From Patescibacteria group bacterium (GTDB lineage: Bacteria; Patescibacteriota; Gracilibacteria; Peribacterales; Peribacteraceae): 64,000 nt of DNA. The notes below the pieces were generated by a model. That model made no database searches. It saw nothing but the letters and a program-made list of their open reading frames with translations, and was not told the origin of the DNA. Position 1 is the first letter of the stretch. Each line of letters begins with the position of its first letter. Positions 17,956 to 27,827 of this stretch are shown here, piece by piece. The stretch spans positions 1 to 64,000 of the forward strand of contig JAHIYH010000036.1 of the NCBI GenBank assembly GCA_018814875.1, given 5' to 3'. A program made the position numbers and the translations under genes.

Positions 17956-19950
17956 TTGCTCTTGCCCCTTCCTCACTGTAGCCTTTTCACCTGTATGGGC
18001 ATATCAGTCCAAACGGGGCACACGAAAACTGCCAGCGGGCTTACGCTGGTTTCAAAAAGCTATAAGTCAAATCAGAAAGAACAGGTGATATTACTTTTGC
18101 ATATTAGTGCCTCTGCGCAGGAAGCAAAGACCCTAGAGAAGGAATGCGAAATGATTATTCAACATTCTTTATTAGAGACAGAGGGTGGTGCGAGCGAACG
18201 TTTGGACGGTACACTCAAAGAAATTAACGGGCTTCTTAAGGGGCTCATCATTTCCAAAACGATTGATGATATTCATGCAATAATTGCTATTGCTGGTAAT
18301 GATGATTCGTTCCATGTTTCACATGCAGGTCGTGCGGAGGCATATGTTATTCGTGGTGGGCAAACAAGCCAGATAACGGAATACTCAAGAGGAAAAGCGA
18401 CTCCGGCATTTGTGCACATTGCGAGTGGCCCTATAGAACCACGGGATGTACTCGTCTTGAGTTCGCAGAGACTTCTTAGAGCTCTCACTCCGGCGCAACT
18501 TGCCAAACATGCACAGCGTGGAGATCAACTTATTGATGAGATCAGTATGGGATTGGAAGCAGAGAAGGAGAAGGCAGCGCTTGCAGTTATTCGTGTAGAT
18601 GGTCGTGGTGTAACTGCACAAAAAAAAGTAAAATCTCTAATACCACGTTCCCAGCGTAGAAAGAAATTTAGTGGACGGATTCCTATGCCGGATCTTTCGA
18701 GAGTTACGGGGCTGTTTACATCAGGATTTGGAAAAGGATTATCGGCGGTGTCTTCTTCCAGATGGGTCACAAAAGCCAAGAGTATTCCCGGCACACTTAT
18801 TTCTGACTTGCGGAATCCTAAAAGGAAGAAGAAGGCGCACCTCTTGATCATCGCGAGCTTTGTAACATTGTTCCTTGTGATCTGGGCGATTGGAAATCTG
18901 ACAACTACCACACAACGCAGTCAGAATCGCGCAGAGCTCGAGTTACTTGTTCAGCAGATAGATGAAGATATTCGCACGGCAGAGAATCGGTATCTAACAG
19001 GTGATGTGGATGCTGCAAACGCAATTCTTGAACGAGCGAGAGATCGCACAATGCAGGTGATGGACAATGAGAGCGGGCTCTTCCGTATAGAGGCATTGGA
19101 TCTCCTAGACCGTATTCGTCTGAAGAATGAAGAGATCAATAACATCATTCGCCAGTCACCGCGTGTGGCAGTAAATCTTGCTGCGAAGAATCAGAACATA
19201 GAAGCCATCGGTATGATTGGATTGTCTGATGGTGAGCTGGTTGTTTACGATCGTCAGGATCTCTACCGTGTCATTCTTAATGCAGTTGATGAACCAGATC
19301 GTCTTGTAGAAGAAGATCTGATTATAGATGGTTCGAATTTTGAACGAATGCAAACGCTACTATTCCAAACCTCGGGCAATAGCATTATCGAAATTATCTC
19401 GGGTCAGGCGACGTCTATGAAAACAGAAGATCCTGCAGGCTGGATTTCGGGTAAAGCAGTGACAACGTATTTGCGATTCCTCTACGTACTCTCCCCCGAG
19501 AATAATAAGATTTATAAGTATGAGCGTTTGAGTAATCGGTATGGCGCTCCTGCTGAATACAATGTGAACGGGGAACTTGCAGGCGGAATAGATATCACTA
19601 TTGATGGCAATGTATATGTTCTAAAAGAAGGAGGGGAAATCGTAAAGCTATTCCGCGGAGAAGTGCGTCCATTTACCATTCGCCATCTTCCAGAAGGCGG
19701 GCTAGAGAATGTATCTAAGATATTCAAAGCACCGGAGGATGGTAACTTCTATCTACTTGATCCTGTTGGCTCTCGTGTGATTGTGGCAACAGACGGAGGA
19801 GGCACGGGTGAGTCGGCTTATGTTCGACAGTATATTCTGGAAGGCGAACAAATTGGGGATTTGGTAGATCTTTATGTTGATCCGGATCAGTTGAGATTGT
19901 ATGTGTTGGATGAGAAGAGGGTGTATGTTGTTGATCTCGTTACTCGCTAG
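17956..19950 (+). CDS. PP2C-like domain + TM + beta-propeller-like extracellular domain protein
   Basis: N-terminal PP2C-like fold segment (HVSHAGRAEAYVIRGG), KKKAHLLIIASFVTLFLVIWAIG TM, repeat-rich C-terminal half. Confidence 0.55.
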   Translation: MLLPLPHCSLFTCMGISVQTGHTKTASGLTLVSKSYKSNQKEQVILLLHISASAQEAKTLEKECEMIIQHSLLETEGGASERLDGTLKEINGLLKGLIISKTIDDIHAIIAIAGNDDSFHVSHAGRAEAYVIRGGQTSQITEYSRGKATPAFVHIASGPIEPRDVLVLSSQRLLRALTPAQLAKHAQRGDQLIDEISMGLEAEKEKAALAVIRVDGRGVTAQKKVKSLIPRSQRRKKFSGRIPMPDLSRVTGLFTSGFGKGLSAVSSSRWVTKAKSIPGTLISDLRNPKRKKKAHLLIIASFVTLFLVIWAIGNLTTTTQRSQNRAELELLVQQIDEDIRTAENRYLTGDVDAANAILERARDRTMQVMDNESGLFRIEALDLLDRIRLKNEEINNIIRQSPRVAVNLAAKNQNIEAIGMIGLSDGELVVYDRQDLYRVILNAVDEPDRLVEEDLIIDGSNFERMQTLLFQTSGNSIIEIISGQATSMKTEDPAGWISGKAVTTYLRFLYVLSPENNKIYKYERLSNRYGAPAEYNVNGELAGGIDITIDGNVYVLKEGGEIVKLFRGEVRPFTIRHLPEGGLENVSKIFKAPEDGNFYLLDPVGSRVIVATDGGGTGESAYVRQYILEGEQIGDLVDLYVDPDQLRLYVLDEKRVYVVDLVTR

Positions 19951-20059
19951 GTTAGGGAGTTTGTGATTGTGCAGAGGGCTTGCGGCTTATTGGCTATTGG
20001 CCAAAAGCTAATAGCCAACTTGCCTTAAGCCCCCTGATGCGAGTATTACTGGTACTACC

Positions 20060-20476
20060 ATGCGAGTCTTAGTATTCGGAACATTCGATAATCTCCACCT
20101 AGGTCATAAATATCTCCTTAACGAAGCGCAGCAGCGTGGAGATCTTTGGATTGTGGTAGGGCTCGACGAAACAGTGAAGCGTTTAAAAGGATTTTATCCT
20201 GTTCAAAGTCAGAACGAACGCAAACAGGCAGTAGAAAAATCTTTTCCACAAACGCATGTTCTTCTTGGCGATAGCGAAGATTATTTTCAGCCTATCAAGA
20301 ATATCAGGCCAGGATTGATTCTTCTTGGATATGATCAGAAACTTCCCCCCGGAGTCACATCCGACAATTTCCCCTGTGCAGTAGAACGTCTAAAGGCCTA
20401 TAAACCAGATGTGCACAAGAGTAGTAGAAACAGGCAAAAACAAGTCGCACAAAAAATTGACATATTAGGAAATTAA
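20060..20476 (+). CDS. Cytidylyltransferase-like nucleotidyltransferase (FAD synthase/TagD-like)
   Basis: VFGTFDNLHLGHKYLL, LGYDQK. Confidence 0.85.
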   Translation: MRVLVFGTFDNLHLGHKYLLNEAQQRGDLWIVVGLDETVKRLKGFYPVQSQNERKQAVEKSFPQTHVLLGDSEDYFQPIKNIRPGLILLGYDQKLPPGVTSDNFPCAVERLKAYKPDVHKSSRNRQKQVAQKIDILGN

Positions 20477-20490
20477 GCCATCATGACTTT

Positions 20491-20943
20491 ATGAATAAAA
20501 TAGTTAATAGACCCATTGATTTACGAATCTCTCAGTATCTTGATGAGAATTTTAAGAATTCAGATCCAGATTCAGATTTAGGCCCAGATCCAGATTCAGA
20601 CGGCACCGTTATTGTAGAGGGAGGAGAAGGATTCATTAGCTATTTGTTTCAGGCATCGGATGGGAAACTGAATATAAGTCATTATTTTGATCTTTTGGGA
20701 TCTGATACACCCGAGGAAGTAATTGCCATTATGAAACAGGCAATCGTTTTTCGAGGGAAGATAGAGGCATTTGGATTTGATGTGCAAACCGTACAAGAGT
20801 GTGAATCTATGGCAGTAATGGGCGAAAAAGAAGTGGTATTTGAAGATTTAGAAAAATTGATAGCACAGTTAAGAGAAAGATGGTCATCTATTGTAAGCGA
20901 GGCAAAGGAACAGTGTCTTTGCATGGAGGAGCCGGAGAATTAA
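20491..20943 (+). CDS. Hypothetical protein
   Basis: Intact 150-aa ORF with in-frame SDPDSD repeats. Confidence 0.5.
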   Translation: MNKIVNRPIDLRISQYLDENFKNSDPDSDLGPDPDSDGTVIVEGGEGFISYLFQASDGKLNISHYFDLLGSDTPEEVIAIMKQAIVFRGKIEAFGFDVQTVQECESMAVMGEKEVVFEDLEKLIAQLRERWSSIVSEAKEQCLCMEEPEN

Positions 20944-20951
20944 GGCTCTGA

Positions 20952-21596
20952 TTGCTATTGAGCGAATTTAAGACCTTTAAAAAAGAGGTCAATTCTGCTA
21001 TACTAATACGAAACATTGACATCAATCTTATGAAAAACTTCCTTCGTTCATCTTTCTTCAAGCAACTTGCTGGTGCTGCCATAGGTGCAACATTGGCGTA
21101 CGGACTTTATCTCGGATACCAAGAGACAGCTCCTCGTCTTGGTGCATACATTGATGTATTCTGGGACGATACGCAGACAGGTGCGCGTTTTGCCACTAAG
21201 GAACCAGATGAATTTGATAGACAGGAGGAGCGTCAAGTTTCACGAAACAAAGAAATCAGAGATCGTTTTGCAGCCCCAACAGATCAGCCCGGGCTCAATG
21301 TACAACCCAGTGTATTTGATGATATAGCAGAGCGTGCAAAACAGTTCGAAGAACAGCTTACCGAGGAAGACATTGCCAATCTTGTTGTAGAGCAGGAAGT
21401 ATTGCCTGTCGAAGTAGATGTAGTCCCCCCTGTGCCAGACCCCAATGTGCAATGGGAACAGGAGTGGGAGCAGATGAATCGTGAAACAGTCGAGAGTGGT
21501 GAGGACTTACCAGACTCCGGAGTAGGTATATGGTTGGCAGTGGTTGCCGCTTTGGGCGGTGCAGCTGTATTAAGGAAGAAGAAGGCTGTCGCGTAA
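20952..21596 (+). CDS. Surface protein with LPDSG-type C-terminal anchor
   Basis: C-term EDLPDSGVGIWLAVVAALGGAAVLRKKKAVA. Confidence 0.6.
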   Translation: MLLSEFKTFKKEVNSAILIRNIDINLMKNFLRSSFFKQLAGAAIGATLAYGLYLGYQETAPRLGAYIDVFWDDTQTGARFATKEPDEFDRQEERQVSRNKEIRDRFAAPTDQPGLNVQPSVFDDIAERAKQFEEQLTEEDIANLVVEQEVLPVEVDVVPPVPDPNVQWEQEWEQMNRETVESGEDLPDSGVGIWLAVVAALGGAAVLRKKKAVA

Positions 21597-21748
21597 GGCA
21601 GTATGATTTTTCTTGGAGGCTTGCTCGCTTGTTAGTGCGCCTAACCTATTGGTCATATAGTCTGCTTGTTTGTTTTACAATGCACAAACAAAAGCGAACC
21701 AGCGAACCAGCGAGCAAGCACGAGTAGTTTCATGCTAAAATCCATCCG

Positions 21749-22495
21749 ATGCAACTCACCGATCCACTAGTAATCTTCTTTTTTGTACTCGGGCTAACAT
21801 TTGGAAGCTTTGGGAATGTTTTAATTCTCCGTCTGCCTAAAGGTAAAAAAATTGTTGGGCGATCTCAGTGTCCCAAATGTAAGAATCAGATTTCAACAAT
21901 CGATTTGATTCCGGTCATAAGTTATATACTTCTCCGTGGGCAGTGCAGGTTCTGTAAAAAGAAAATCTCGATTCAGTATCCTATTGTTGAATTTGTTACG
22001 GGTGTTCTTTTTGTGATTGCAGTTATGCAGACTCCAGAAAGTTCACTAGCGGCCTTGTTACTTGCCGGGCTTTTGTGGCTTCTGTTTCTGATGGCGTTTA
22101 TTGATGCACAGATTCAGGGAATTCCGGATCTTCTTAATATCCCATTCGTACTACTCGCACTCATCTTCGCGTGGTTTACTGGCACATTTACTATTCTGGC
22201 ACCCGTTACAGTTGCAGGGCTCTTTTTAGTACAGTGGTTGGTGAGTTCTGGTGCATGGGTAGGAAGTGGCGACATCATCTTGGCTGCCGGTATAGGGTTG
22301 ATGATGGGAGACTGGGAACGTGCTTTAGTTGCTATCGTTGCAGCCTATATTGTGGGAGCACTAGTTGCTCTGGTCGGTCTTCTTACAGGACAAATATCAC
22401 GCAAAGATCACATCGCCTTTGGGCCATTCTTAGCAATTGGAGCTTTGATAACAATTCTCTGGGGAGAACAACTACTAGGTTTGTTTTTCTTTTAA
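21749..22495 (+). CDS. pilD: Prepilin peptidase (A24)
   Basis: GSFGNVLILRLPKG, CPKCK..C..C zinc motif, GSGDIILAAGIGLMMG. Confidence 0.93.
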   Translation: MQLTDPLVIFFFVLGLTFGSFGNVLILRLPKGKKIVGRSQCPKCKNQISTIDLIPVISYILLRGQCRFCKKKISIQYPIVEFVTGVLFVIAVMQTPESSLAALLLAGLLWLLFLMAFIDAQIQGIPDLLNIPFVLLALIFAWFTGTFTILAPVTVAGLFLVQWLVSSGAWVGSGDIILAAGIGLMMGDWERALVAIVAAYIVGALVALVGLLTGQISRKDHIAFGPFLAIGALITILWGEQLLGLFFF

Positions 22496-22533
22496 CAACA
22501 CAACCTAGCCCCTAGCCCCTAGAACCTAGCCAC

Positions 22534-22668
22534 ACACAAACAGGGCTCTTGCCCGAAATAAAAATGGACTAAAACCCTGATTTGCTAGTGCTGTTCTATT
22601 GCTATATTCATCAGGATTACCTGGTTCCACTCCTTGCGGAAGGAAAGCTAGAACAGCCGCAATATAAT
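22534..22668 (+). ncRNA. Structured RNA candidate, weakly SRP-like
   Basis: Stem GCTGTTCTA/TAGAACAGC enclosing TACCTGGTTCCACTCCTTGCGGAAGGAAAGC. Confidence 0.3.
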
Positions 22669-22763
22669 ACCTTAATAATATCATAAGTCAATGTTAGATT
22701 TCCGCTTTAATAAGCCAAGAATATAAGCCCTAAATGTGGTTTCTGAGTATAATTATACAAATT

Positions 22764-22824
22764 TGGTCGGAAGGTCGGAAGGTCGAAAAGTCAAAAGGTC
22801 GAGAGGTCGAGAGGTCGGTAGTCT
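22764..22824 (+). repeat. 8-bp tandem repeat (GGTCGGAA/GGTCGAGA)
   Basis: Direct reading: ggtcggaa ggtcggaa ggtcgaaa agtcaaaa ggtcgaga ggtcgaga ggtcggta. Confidence 0.9.
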
Positions 22825-22894
22825 GACATTATGACAAAATAGATAACCTCATTAGCAGTGGATCAACATCATCTCATGTACTATTCTCAATACT

Positions 22895-23335
22895 ATGAAA
22901 GTAGTAGCCAAGAATCGGCGCGCTAGGTACGATTATGAGATCACAGATACTGTCGAGGCCGGTATTATGCTCACTGGTCAGGAGGTGAAGTCTTGCCGTG
23001 CGAATCATGTGCATCTTGCAGGTGCGTATGTTTCATTTTTGGGAGGCAAAGCGACACTAAAGAGCATGAAAATTTCTCCTTACTCATACGCTTCCGGTTT
23101 GGAAGACTATGATCCGGGGCAGGATAGAAAGTTACTTCTCAAAAAAAAGGATATACAAAGATTGCAATCAGCTTTGAACGAAAAAGGCATCACTCTTATT
23201 CCGTTGGAAGTACATGCAGGAAAATATATAAAAGTTATTTTAGGTCTTGGAAAAGGTAAAAAGCGTCACGACAAAAGGCAGAGTATTAAAGAGCGTGATC
23301 AGGAGCGTAGGATCAAGCGAGGAGATGATATTTAA
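22895..23335 (+). CDS. smpB: SsrA-binding protein
   Basis: NRRARYDYEITDTVEAGIMLTGQEVKSCR, KRHDKRQSIKERD. Confidence 0.95.
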   Translation: MKVVAKNRRARYDYEITDTVEAGIMLTGQEVKSCRANHVHLAGAYVSFLGGKATLKSMKISPYSYASGLEDYDPGQDRKLLLKKKDIQRLQSALNEKGITLIPLEVHAGKYIKVILGLGKGKKRHDKRQSIKERDQERRIKRGDDI

Positions 23336-24462
23336 ATGTTATTACGGAAAGATCCACGGTTGTTTGTGCAGGCATCAGCAGCAAGAAAAGCTAGACCCAA
23401 TGTTGGGTAATCAGATAAGCAGAGCTTGTGTTTGATCATTGCTTTTTCCCATACAGAAAATATCTGGTAGATTTCCGCTATCTTTGAAGAGGCATCGCCA
23501 TTTGCTTCTAGTACTGTCAAAATTGTGGTTTGCTCAAGAACGAATCTTTTTTCTTCGAAGGCTGCGAGGTCAGAGATTACCTCTGGAGGAAAGTGCTTTT
23601 GCAATATTTCCGATACTGGCATATCCCAGTCTTCCATGTGAGCCCCTGTTTGTTCAGTCGCCTTTTTTGGAAGTGATTTTAACCACTGGTCTGCAATTAA
23701 TTCTATGCACTCATGCCTAGTCTCATTATCAAAGACAGGCTTCGCGTCAACAATTCTCTTTATGTCCCTTCTCAAATCAGTTGCGTAGTGAATCATCATT
23801 CCAGAATCTAGTTCCAAAAGGAAAGGATGAGTGGATCTAAGGATATCGGCAATACGTCCGTCGGGTCCTTTAATGTTTGTATTAGGACCAGCCAGCCAGC
23901 CAGCCAAATTTTTTTCAGGAACAGTAGGTTTTTTGCTCGTTACAAAACGAGCAATAGAACCACCTGATTGAGTGACATTCTCTCCACGGTATTTCCCCCA
24001 AAATGGATGTGCAGGTGTTTCTATTACGTATGAACCTTGTCTCTGTTGCATAACTTGTTGCAAATCTCGTCGAACAATAGTGAGCATTTGTTCTAGTGAA
24101 ATATTTCCTGTATGCAGCGCACATGCATGCTGAACTATTGCATGAGAAATATGTCGCATTAAAATTGTGGTATTGTTCATATTAATTTTTTTAAGAGCGG
24201 ATGTATCTTTCCGAAGCAGTTCAGGAATTGTCCGAAGTAAACTATTACGAACGTCATCAACAAAATCTTCGATTACAAATGGGGAGGAATCAATTTTCGG
24301 TCGTGTATGCCACTGGAGAATCCATGGATTGATATATTTGGTTTGTCGGTCCGCAACTTGCATTGCGGCAACTTGTTGATGTGGTCCATGATTACTAGCA
24401 TGGAGCAAATGTGCATCGTATTCGCTGTGCTTTTCTGGCAGAGGCGGCTTGATTTGTTCCAT
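23332..24462 (-). CDS. Hypothetical protein
   Basis: Intact 376-aa ORF in host codon style. Confidence 0.6.
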   Translation of the reverse strand: MEQIKPPLPEKHSEYDAHLLHASNHGPHQQVAAMQVADRQTKYINPWILQWHTRPKIDSSPFVIEDFVDDVRNSLLRTIPELLRKDTSALKKINMNNTTILMRHISHAIVQHACALHTGNISLEQMLTIVRRDLQQVMQQRQGSYVIETPAHPFWGKYRGENVTQSGGSIARFVTSKKPTVPEKNLAGWLAGPNTNIKGPDGRIADILRSTHPFLLELDSGMMIHYATDLRRDIKRIVDAKPVFDNETRHECIELIADQWLKSLPKKATEQTGAHMEDWDMPVSEILQKHFPPEVISDLAAFEEKRFVLEQTTILTVLEANGDASSKIAEIYQIFSVWEKAMIKHKLCLSDYPTLGLAFLAADACTNNRGSFRNNI

Positions 24463-24536
24463 GGAAAGAAGACCTTACTCATCTCTGCCACTATCTTCAA
24501 CTCAAAAGGTGCAGGTTCTGGTATCCTCTATTTCCC

Positions 24537-25193
24537 ATGTCGCTATTACCTCCACAAATCACCAAAGTTATAGAAGAGTTCAGCAAACTCCCGGGCATTG
24601 GCCCTAAGTCTGCTGAGCGCCTCACATTCCATTTGCTGCGCAGTTCTAAGGCATCTCCCGAAGCGCTTGGAAAATCTTTGCACGAGTTAAAGATAGAACT
24701 TAAGTACTGCCTTAATTGTCAGATGGTGAGTCTTCAAGAAGAATGTTCTATTTGCGCAGACTCAACTCGGGATCGTACAACAATTTTGGTGGTAGAGAAT
24801 CCTTTAGATGTGGTCGCGTTCGAAAAAACTTCTTACAAAGGTTTGTATCATGTTCTCCACGGTGTGCTCTCTCCTATTGATGGAATGGGTCCGGAGCAGC
24901 TCAAGTTAAAAGAGCTAATTGATCGGTGTTCGTCGGGTGAGGGTTCGGGTGCGGGAACGGATTCGGGTTCCCTTCGGCTGCCCTCAGGACAGGCGGGTTC
25001 GATCAAGGAGGTGATTGTCGCAACTAATCCTGATGTGGAAGGAGAAGCAACGGCGAGCTACATTCACGATCAACTTAAAGACAAAGTGGAAGCTGTTACA
25101 CGGCTTGCACATGGGCTCCCTATGGGTGCAGATATAGAATTCGCGGATCAAGTCACACTGAGAGAGGCGGTGGCGGGGCGGCGAGCGTTATAA
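24537..25193 (+). CDS. recR: Recombination protein RecR with in-frame low-complexity insertion
   Basis: LPGIGPKSAERLTFHLL, C..C..C..C zinc finger, TOPRIM VIVATNPDVEGEATA. Confidence 0.95.
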   Translation: MSLLPPQITKVIEEFSKLPGIGPKSAERLTFHLLRSSKASPEALGKSLHELKIELKYCLNCQMVSLQEECSICADSTRDRTTILVVENPLDVVAFEKTSYKGLYHVLHGVLSPIDGMGPEQLKLKELIDRCSSGEGSGAGTDSGSLRLPSGQAGSIKEVIVATNPDVEGEATASYIHDQLKDKVEAVTRLAHGLPMGADIEFADQVTLREAVAGRRAL

Positions 25194-25385
25194 AGTTTTT
25201 AGTTGGCTAGTTTTTAGTTTCTGGTTTTTCAGGTTTTTAAAGTCATCAATATATTCATATAATGAATATATTGATATATCTTTTTAATCAATTAAATCTG
25301 TGATTCAGACAATGGAAGAAGTAAGTCAACAAACTAGCAAACCAGTAACTAAAAACCAGTAAACTATTAATGTTTAAACTCCCTA
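25141..25385 (+). repeat. Direct repeat (recR 3' end + intergenic), copy 1
   Basis: gagagaggcggtggcgggg..gagcgttataaagtttttagttggctag....caacaaactagcaaaccagtaact also at 31979-32195. Confidence 0.9.
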
Positions 25386-25398
25386 ACCCCCGTAAACA

Positions 25399-26160
25399 GT
25401 GACTGAATTACCAATAACTGATAAATGGGTTCAAGTACCATTTGTCATCCTTTTTACTCCAAGAAGCGGATCCACACATCTTGCACTTTTGCTTAATAGC
25501 CACCCATCAATCAAATGTGAATTGGAAGTATTTGCTACCATGGATGACAATGTCGGCCCATTTAGTCGTATGGATCAATTTAGAGAGATCGGAAGCGCTA
25601 AAAACAAATTACAAGATATATATATCGCGGGTGATACTCCAGAGATTTTGGCTGCAGGAGTTAAATTCCAATTCCCAAGGCAATTCTGTTCTTACTTTGA
25701 TATTTTGCATTATTTAAGGAAGAACTCTGATCGAATCCATGTAATATGCCAAACTCGTGAAAATCTTCTGAAGCAGGTTATTTCTTATATGAACCTTGAG
25801 CGTATATGGGGAAATCCTGTTCATTGCAGCGTGCAAACAAAAGCTCAACTAATAAAATTGTATGTAGATACTGATGTGCTGATTTCAAGAATAGAAAAAT
25901 TGGAACGTGAAACAGAGGATCTGCTTTCGTGTGCCAGGAGTTTCCCGAATTTGATCAATATTACATATGAACAACTTATTTATGATAAAACCGCCACTAT
26001 TCAAAAAGTTTTAGCATTTCTAAATGCTGATACTTTTGCTGAACTTTCATCTTCCACTTTTAAGAAAACGCCTGACAATCTGAAAAATGCGATTGCGAAT
26101 TATGATGAGGTTCATAGCGCTCTATGTCCAACCAAATGGAGCCGCTTTCTTATAGATTAG
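25399..26160 (+). CDS. Sulfotransferase family protein
   Basis: FTPRSGSTHLALLLNSHPSI PAPS-binding-like motif. Confidence 0.75.
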   Translation: MTELPITDKWVQVPFVILFTPRSGSTHLALLLNSHPSIKCELEVFATMDDNVGPFSRMDQFREIGSAKNKLQDIYIAGDTPEILAAGVKFQFPRQFCSYFDILHYLRKNSDRIHVICQTRENLLKQVISYMNLERIWGNPVHCSVQTKAQLIKLYVDTDVLISRIEKLERETEDLLSCARSFPNLINITYEQLIYDKTATIQKVLAFLNADTFAELSSSTFKKTPDNLKNAIANYDEVHSALCPTKWSRFLID

Positions 26161-26201
26161 TTAGATAGTAACATCCTAAACAGCAACTTTCTTTACCTCA
26201 T

Positions 26202-26873
26202 ATGCAGTACCGCTTCACCGCCGATTGGTTCAGCAACCAAATTCCCATTTGGGAGGAGCATTTAAGCGAACTAAAAGGAAAGCCCTTCATCCATTTTCTG
26301 GAAATCGGCAGTTTTGAAGGCCGAAGTGCCTGTTGGTTGCTTGATAACATACTCACACATCCGGACAGTTTAATTATATGCATAGATATATTTTCGGAGC
26401 TTAAAAAAGAGCAACTGGAAAAGCACGGAGAGTTTTGGGGAATTAAACCTCCGTACCCACAAAGCGTAAACGTGGAAGAAATATTTGATTACAACATACA
26501 GGCAACCGGAAGCCCTCAAAAAGTAAATAAATTAAAAGGAGAGTCTCAGAGGCTACTTAGAGATCTCCCCTTTAAGCACTTCGATGGGGTTTACATAGAT
26601 GGTTCGCATCTGGCCGCAGATGTTCTTTCTGATGCGATTCTAGCTTGGCCGCTGCTTAAGGTAGATGGAATTTTATTATTCGATGATTGGGGTTTAGATA
26701 TGTATCGTGATCCTAAGAATAATCCGCGCACCGCGATTGAATCATTTATGAAAGTGTTTGATGGAAGTTTTGAAGTTTTGCACAAAGATTGGCAGGTGAT
26801 AATCAGAAAAACCTCCCAACGCCCAGTTGCAGAGTTGGCTGATATTGCATTTGGTTTATCGGCTTCAAATTAA
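26202..26873 (+). CDS. Class I SAM-dependent methyltransferase
   Basis: FLEIGSFEGRSACWLL, FDGVYIDGSHLAADVLSD. Confidence 0.75.
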   Translation: MQYRFTADWFSNQIPIWEEHLSELKGKPFIHFLEIGSFEGRSACWLLDNILTHPDSLIICIDIFSELKKEQLEKHGEFWGIKPPYPQSVNVEEIFDYNIQATGSPQKVNKLKGESQRLLRDLPFKHFDGVYIDGSHLAADVLSDAILAWPLLKVDGILLFDDWGLDMYRDPKNNPRTAIESFMKVFDGSFEVLHKDWQVIIRKTSQRPVAELADIAFGLSASN

Positions 26874-27827
26874 TTTCTTCGAGACCAAAAGTTCTTTATA
26901 AAAACTTTCACGGAATTCAAAAAAGCCTTCTTGAGTCCATGCTGCAGATCTTCCTCCTTGCGAAGGGCAATCCAGATATTCTCCGATATTTAGGCACATC
27001 GGTTTGCCGTTTCCGGATAAGCTGATGGTCATATCGTCCCAAAGGCTCTTGCTCCACATTTCGGAATTATCATCTATGCCCATCAACTTGGTCATCTTAA
27101 AGAAATTATCCAAATGATCTTTTGTGAAAGCGTAAATACGGTTGAGTCCGTCCACCTCTCGGTTAGTCCCATGAATGTTGTAATTAAAACCTCCGTATTC
27201 ATTCAGAACTTGCCCACATATTCCGTGTGGTACATTTGGGTTCTTTATCAGCGCATCACAGATTTTCTGATATTGGTCAGGGAGCAGAAACAAATCATCA
27301 TCAACTGCCAAAAAAAACTCCGAATCAATTCCCTTTGCGGTTCTAAAACGCTCGGCAGTGCTTCTTTCCTTTGGTTGTCGGATTAATTCCACTTGTTCAT
27401 CCTTGAGCTTAAACCATTTGCTCAAATCACATACAGGGTTGTTGTTGGATATGATTACTTTTCCTACCAACGGAGTTGCGAGCAGAGCCTTTACGATTGG
27501 CTCTGTGTTCCACGGGCGCTTGTAGTTCTGGATGATTGCTGTGAAGGGTCCTTCGGCAGAAGATCTTTGGTTGTATTCCCGCTCAACAAGACTCTTCCAT
27601 TTTCTGTATTGCATAAGCCATTTGGTATGACTGCGCCATGTGTCGGAAGGTGTCTTTGTGGCTATTAGATGGGCTATTGCGTTTAATTTCATGGATTGTA
27701 GTATGGGCTCATGTGTGATGAATGCAACATTGTGGCTATTACTTGGGCAAGGAATGAAGAAGATATAATTGAGTCGTTTGTAAGGCATAATGCTCCGTTT
27801 GTAAGCCGCATGATAATTATTTTGCAT
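26865..27827 (-). CDS. Glycosyltransferase-like protein
   Basis: FTAIIQNYKRPWNTEPIVKALL, EFFLAVDDDLFLLPDQ (DxD). Confidence 0.65.
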   Translation of the reverse strand: MQNNYHAAYKRSIMPYKRLNYIFFIPCPSNSHNVAFITHEPILQSMKLNAIAHLIATKTPSDTWRSHTKWLMQYRKWKSLVEREYNQRSSAEGPFTAIIQNYKRPWNTEPIVKALLATPLVGKVIISNNNPVCDLSKWFKLKDEQVELIRQPKERSTAERFRTAKGIDSEFFLAVDDDLFLLPDQYQKICDALIKNPNVPHGICGQVLNEYGGFNYNIHGTNREVDGLNRIYAFTKDHLDNFFKMTKLMGIDDNSEMWSKSLWDDMTISLSGNGKPMCLNIGEYLDCPSQGGRSAAWTQEGFFEFRESFYKELLVSKKLI

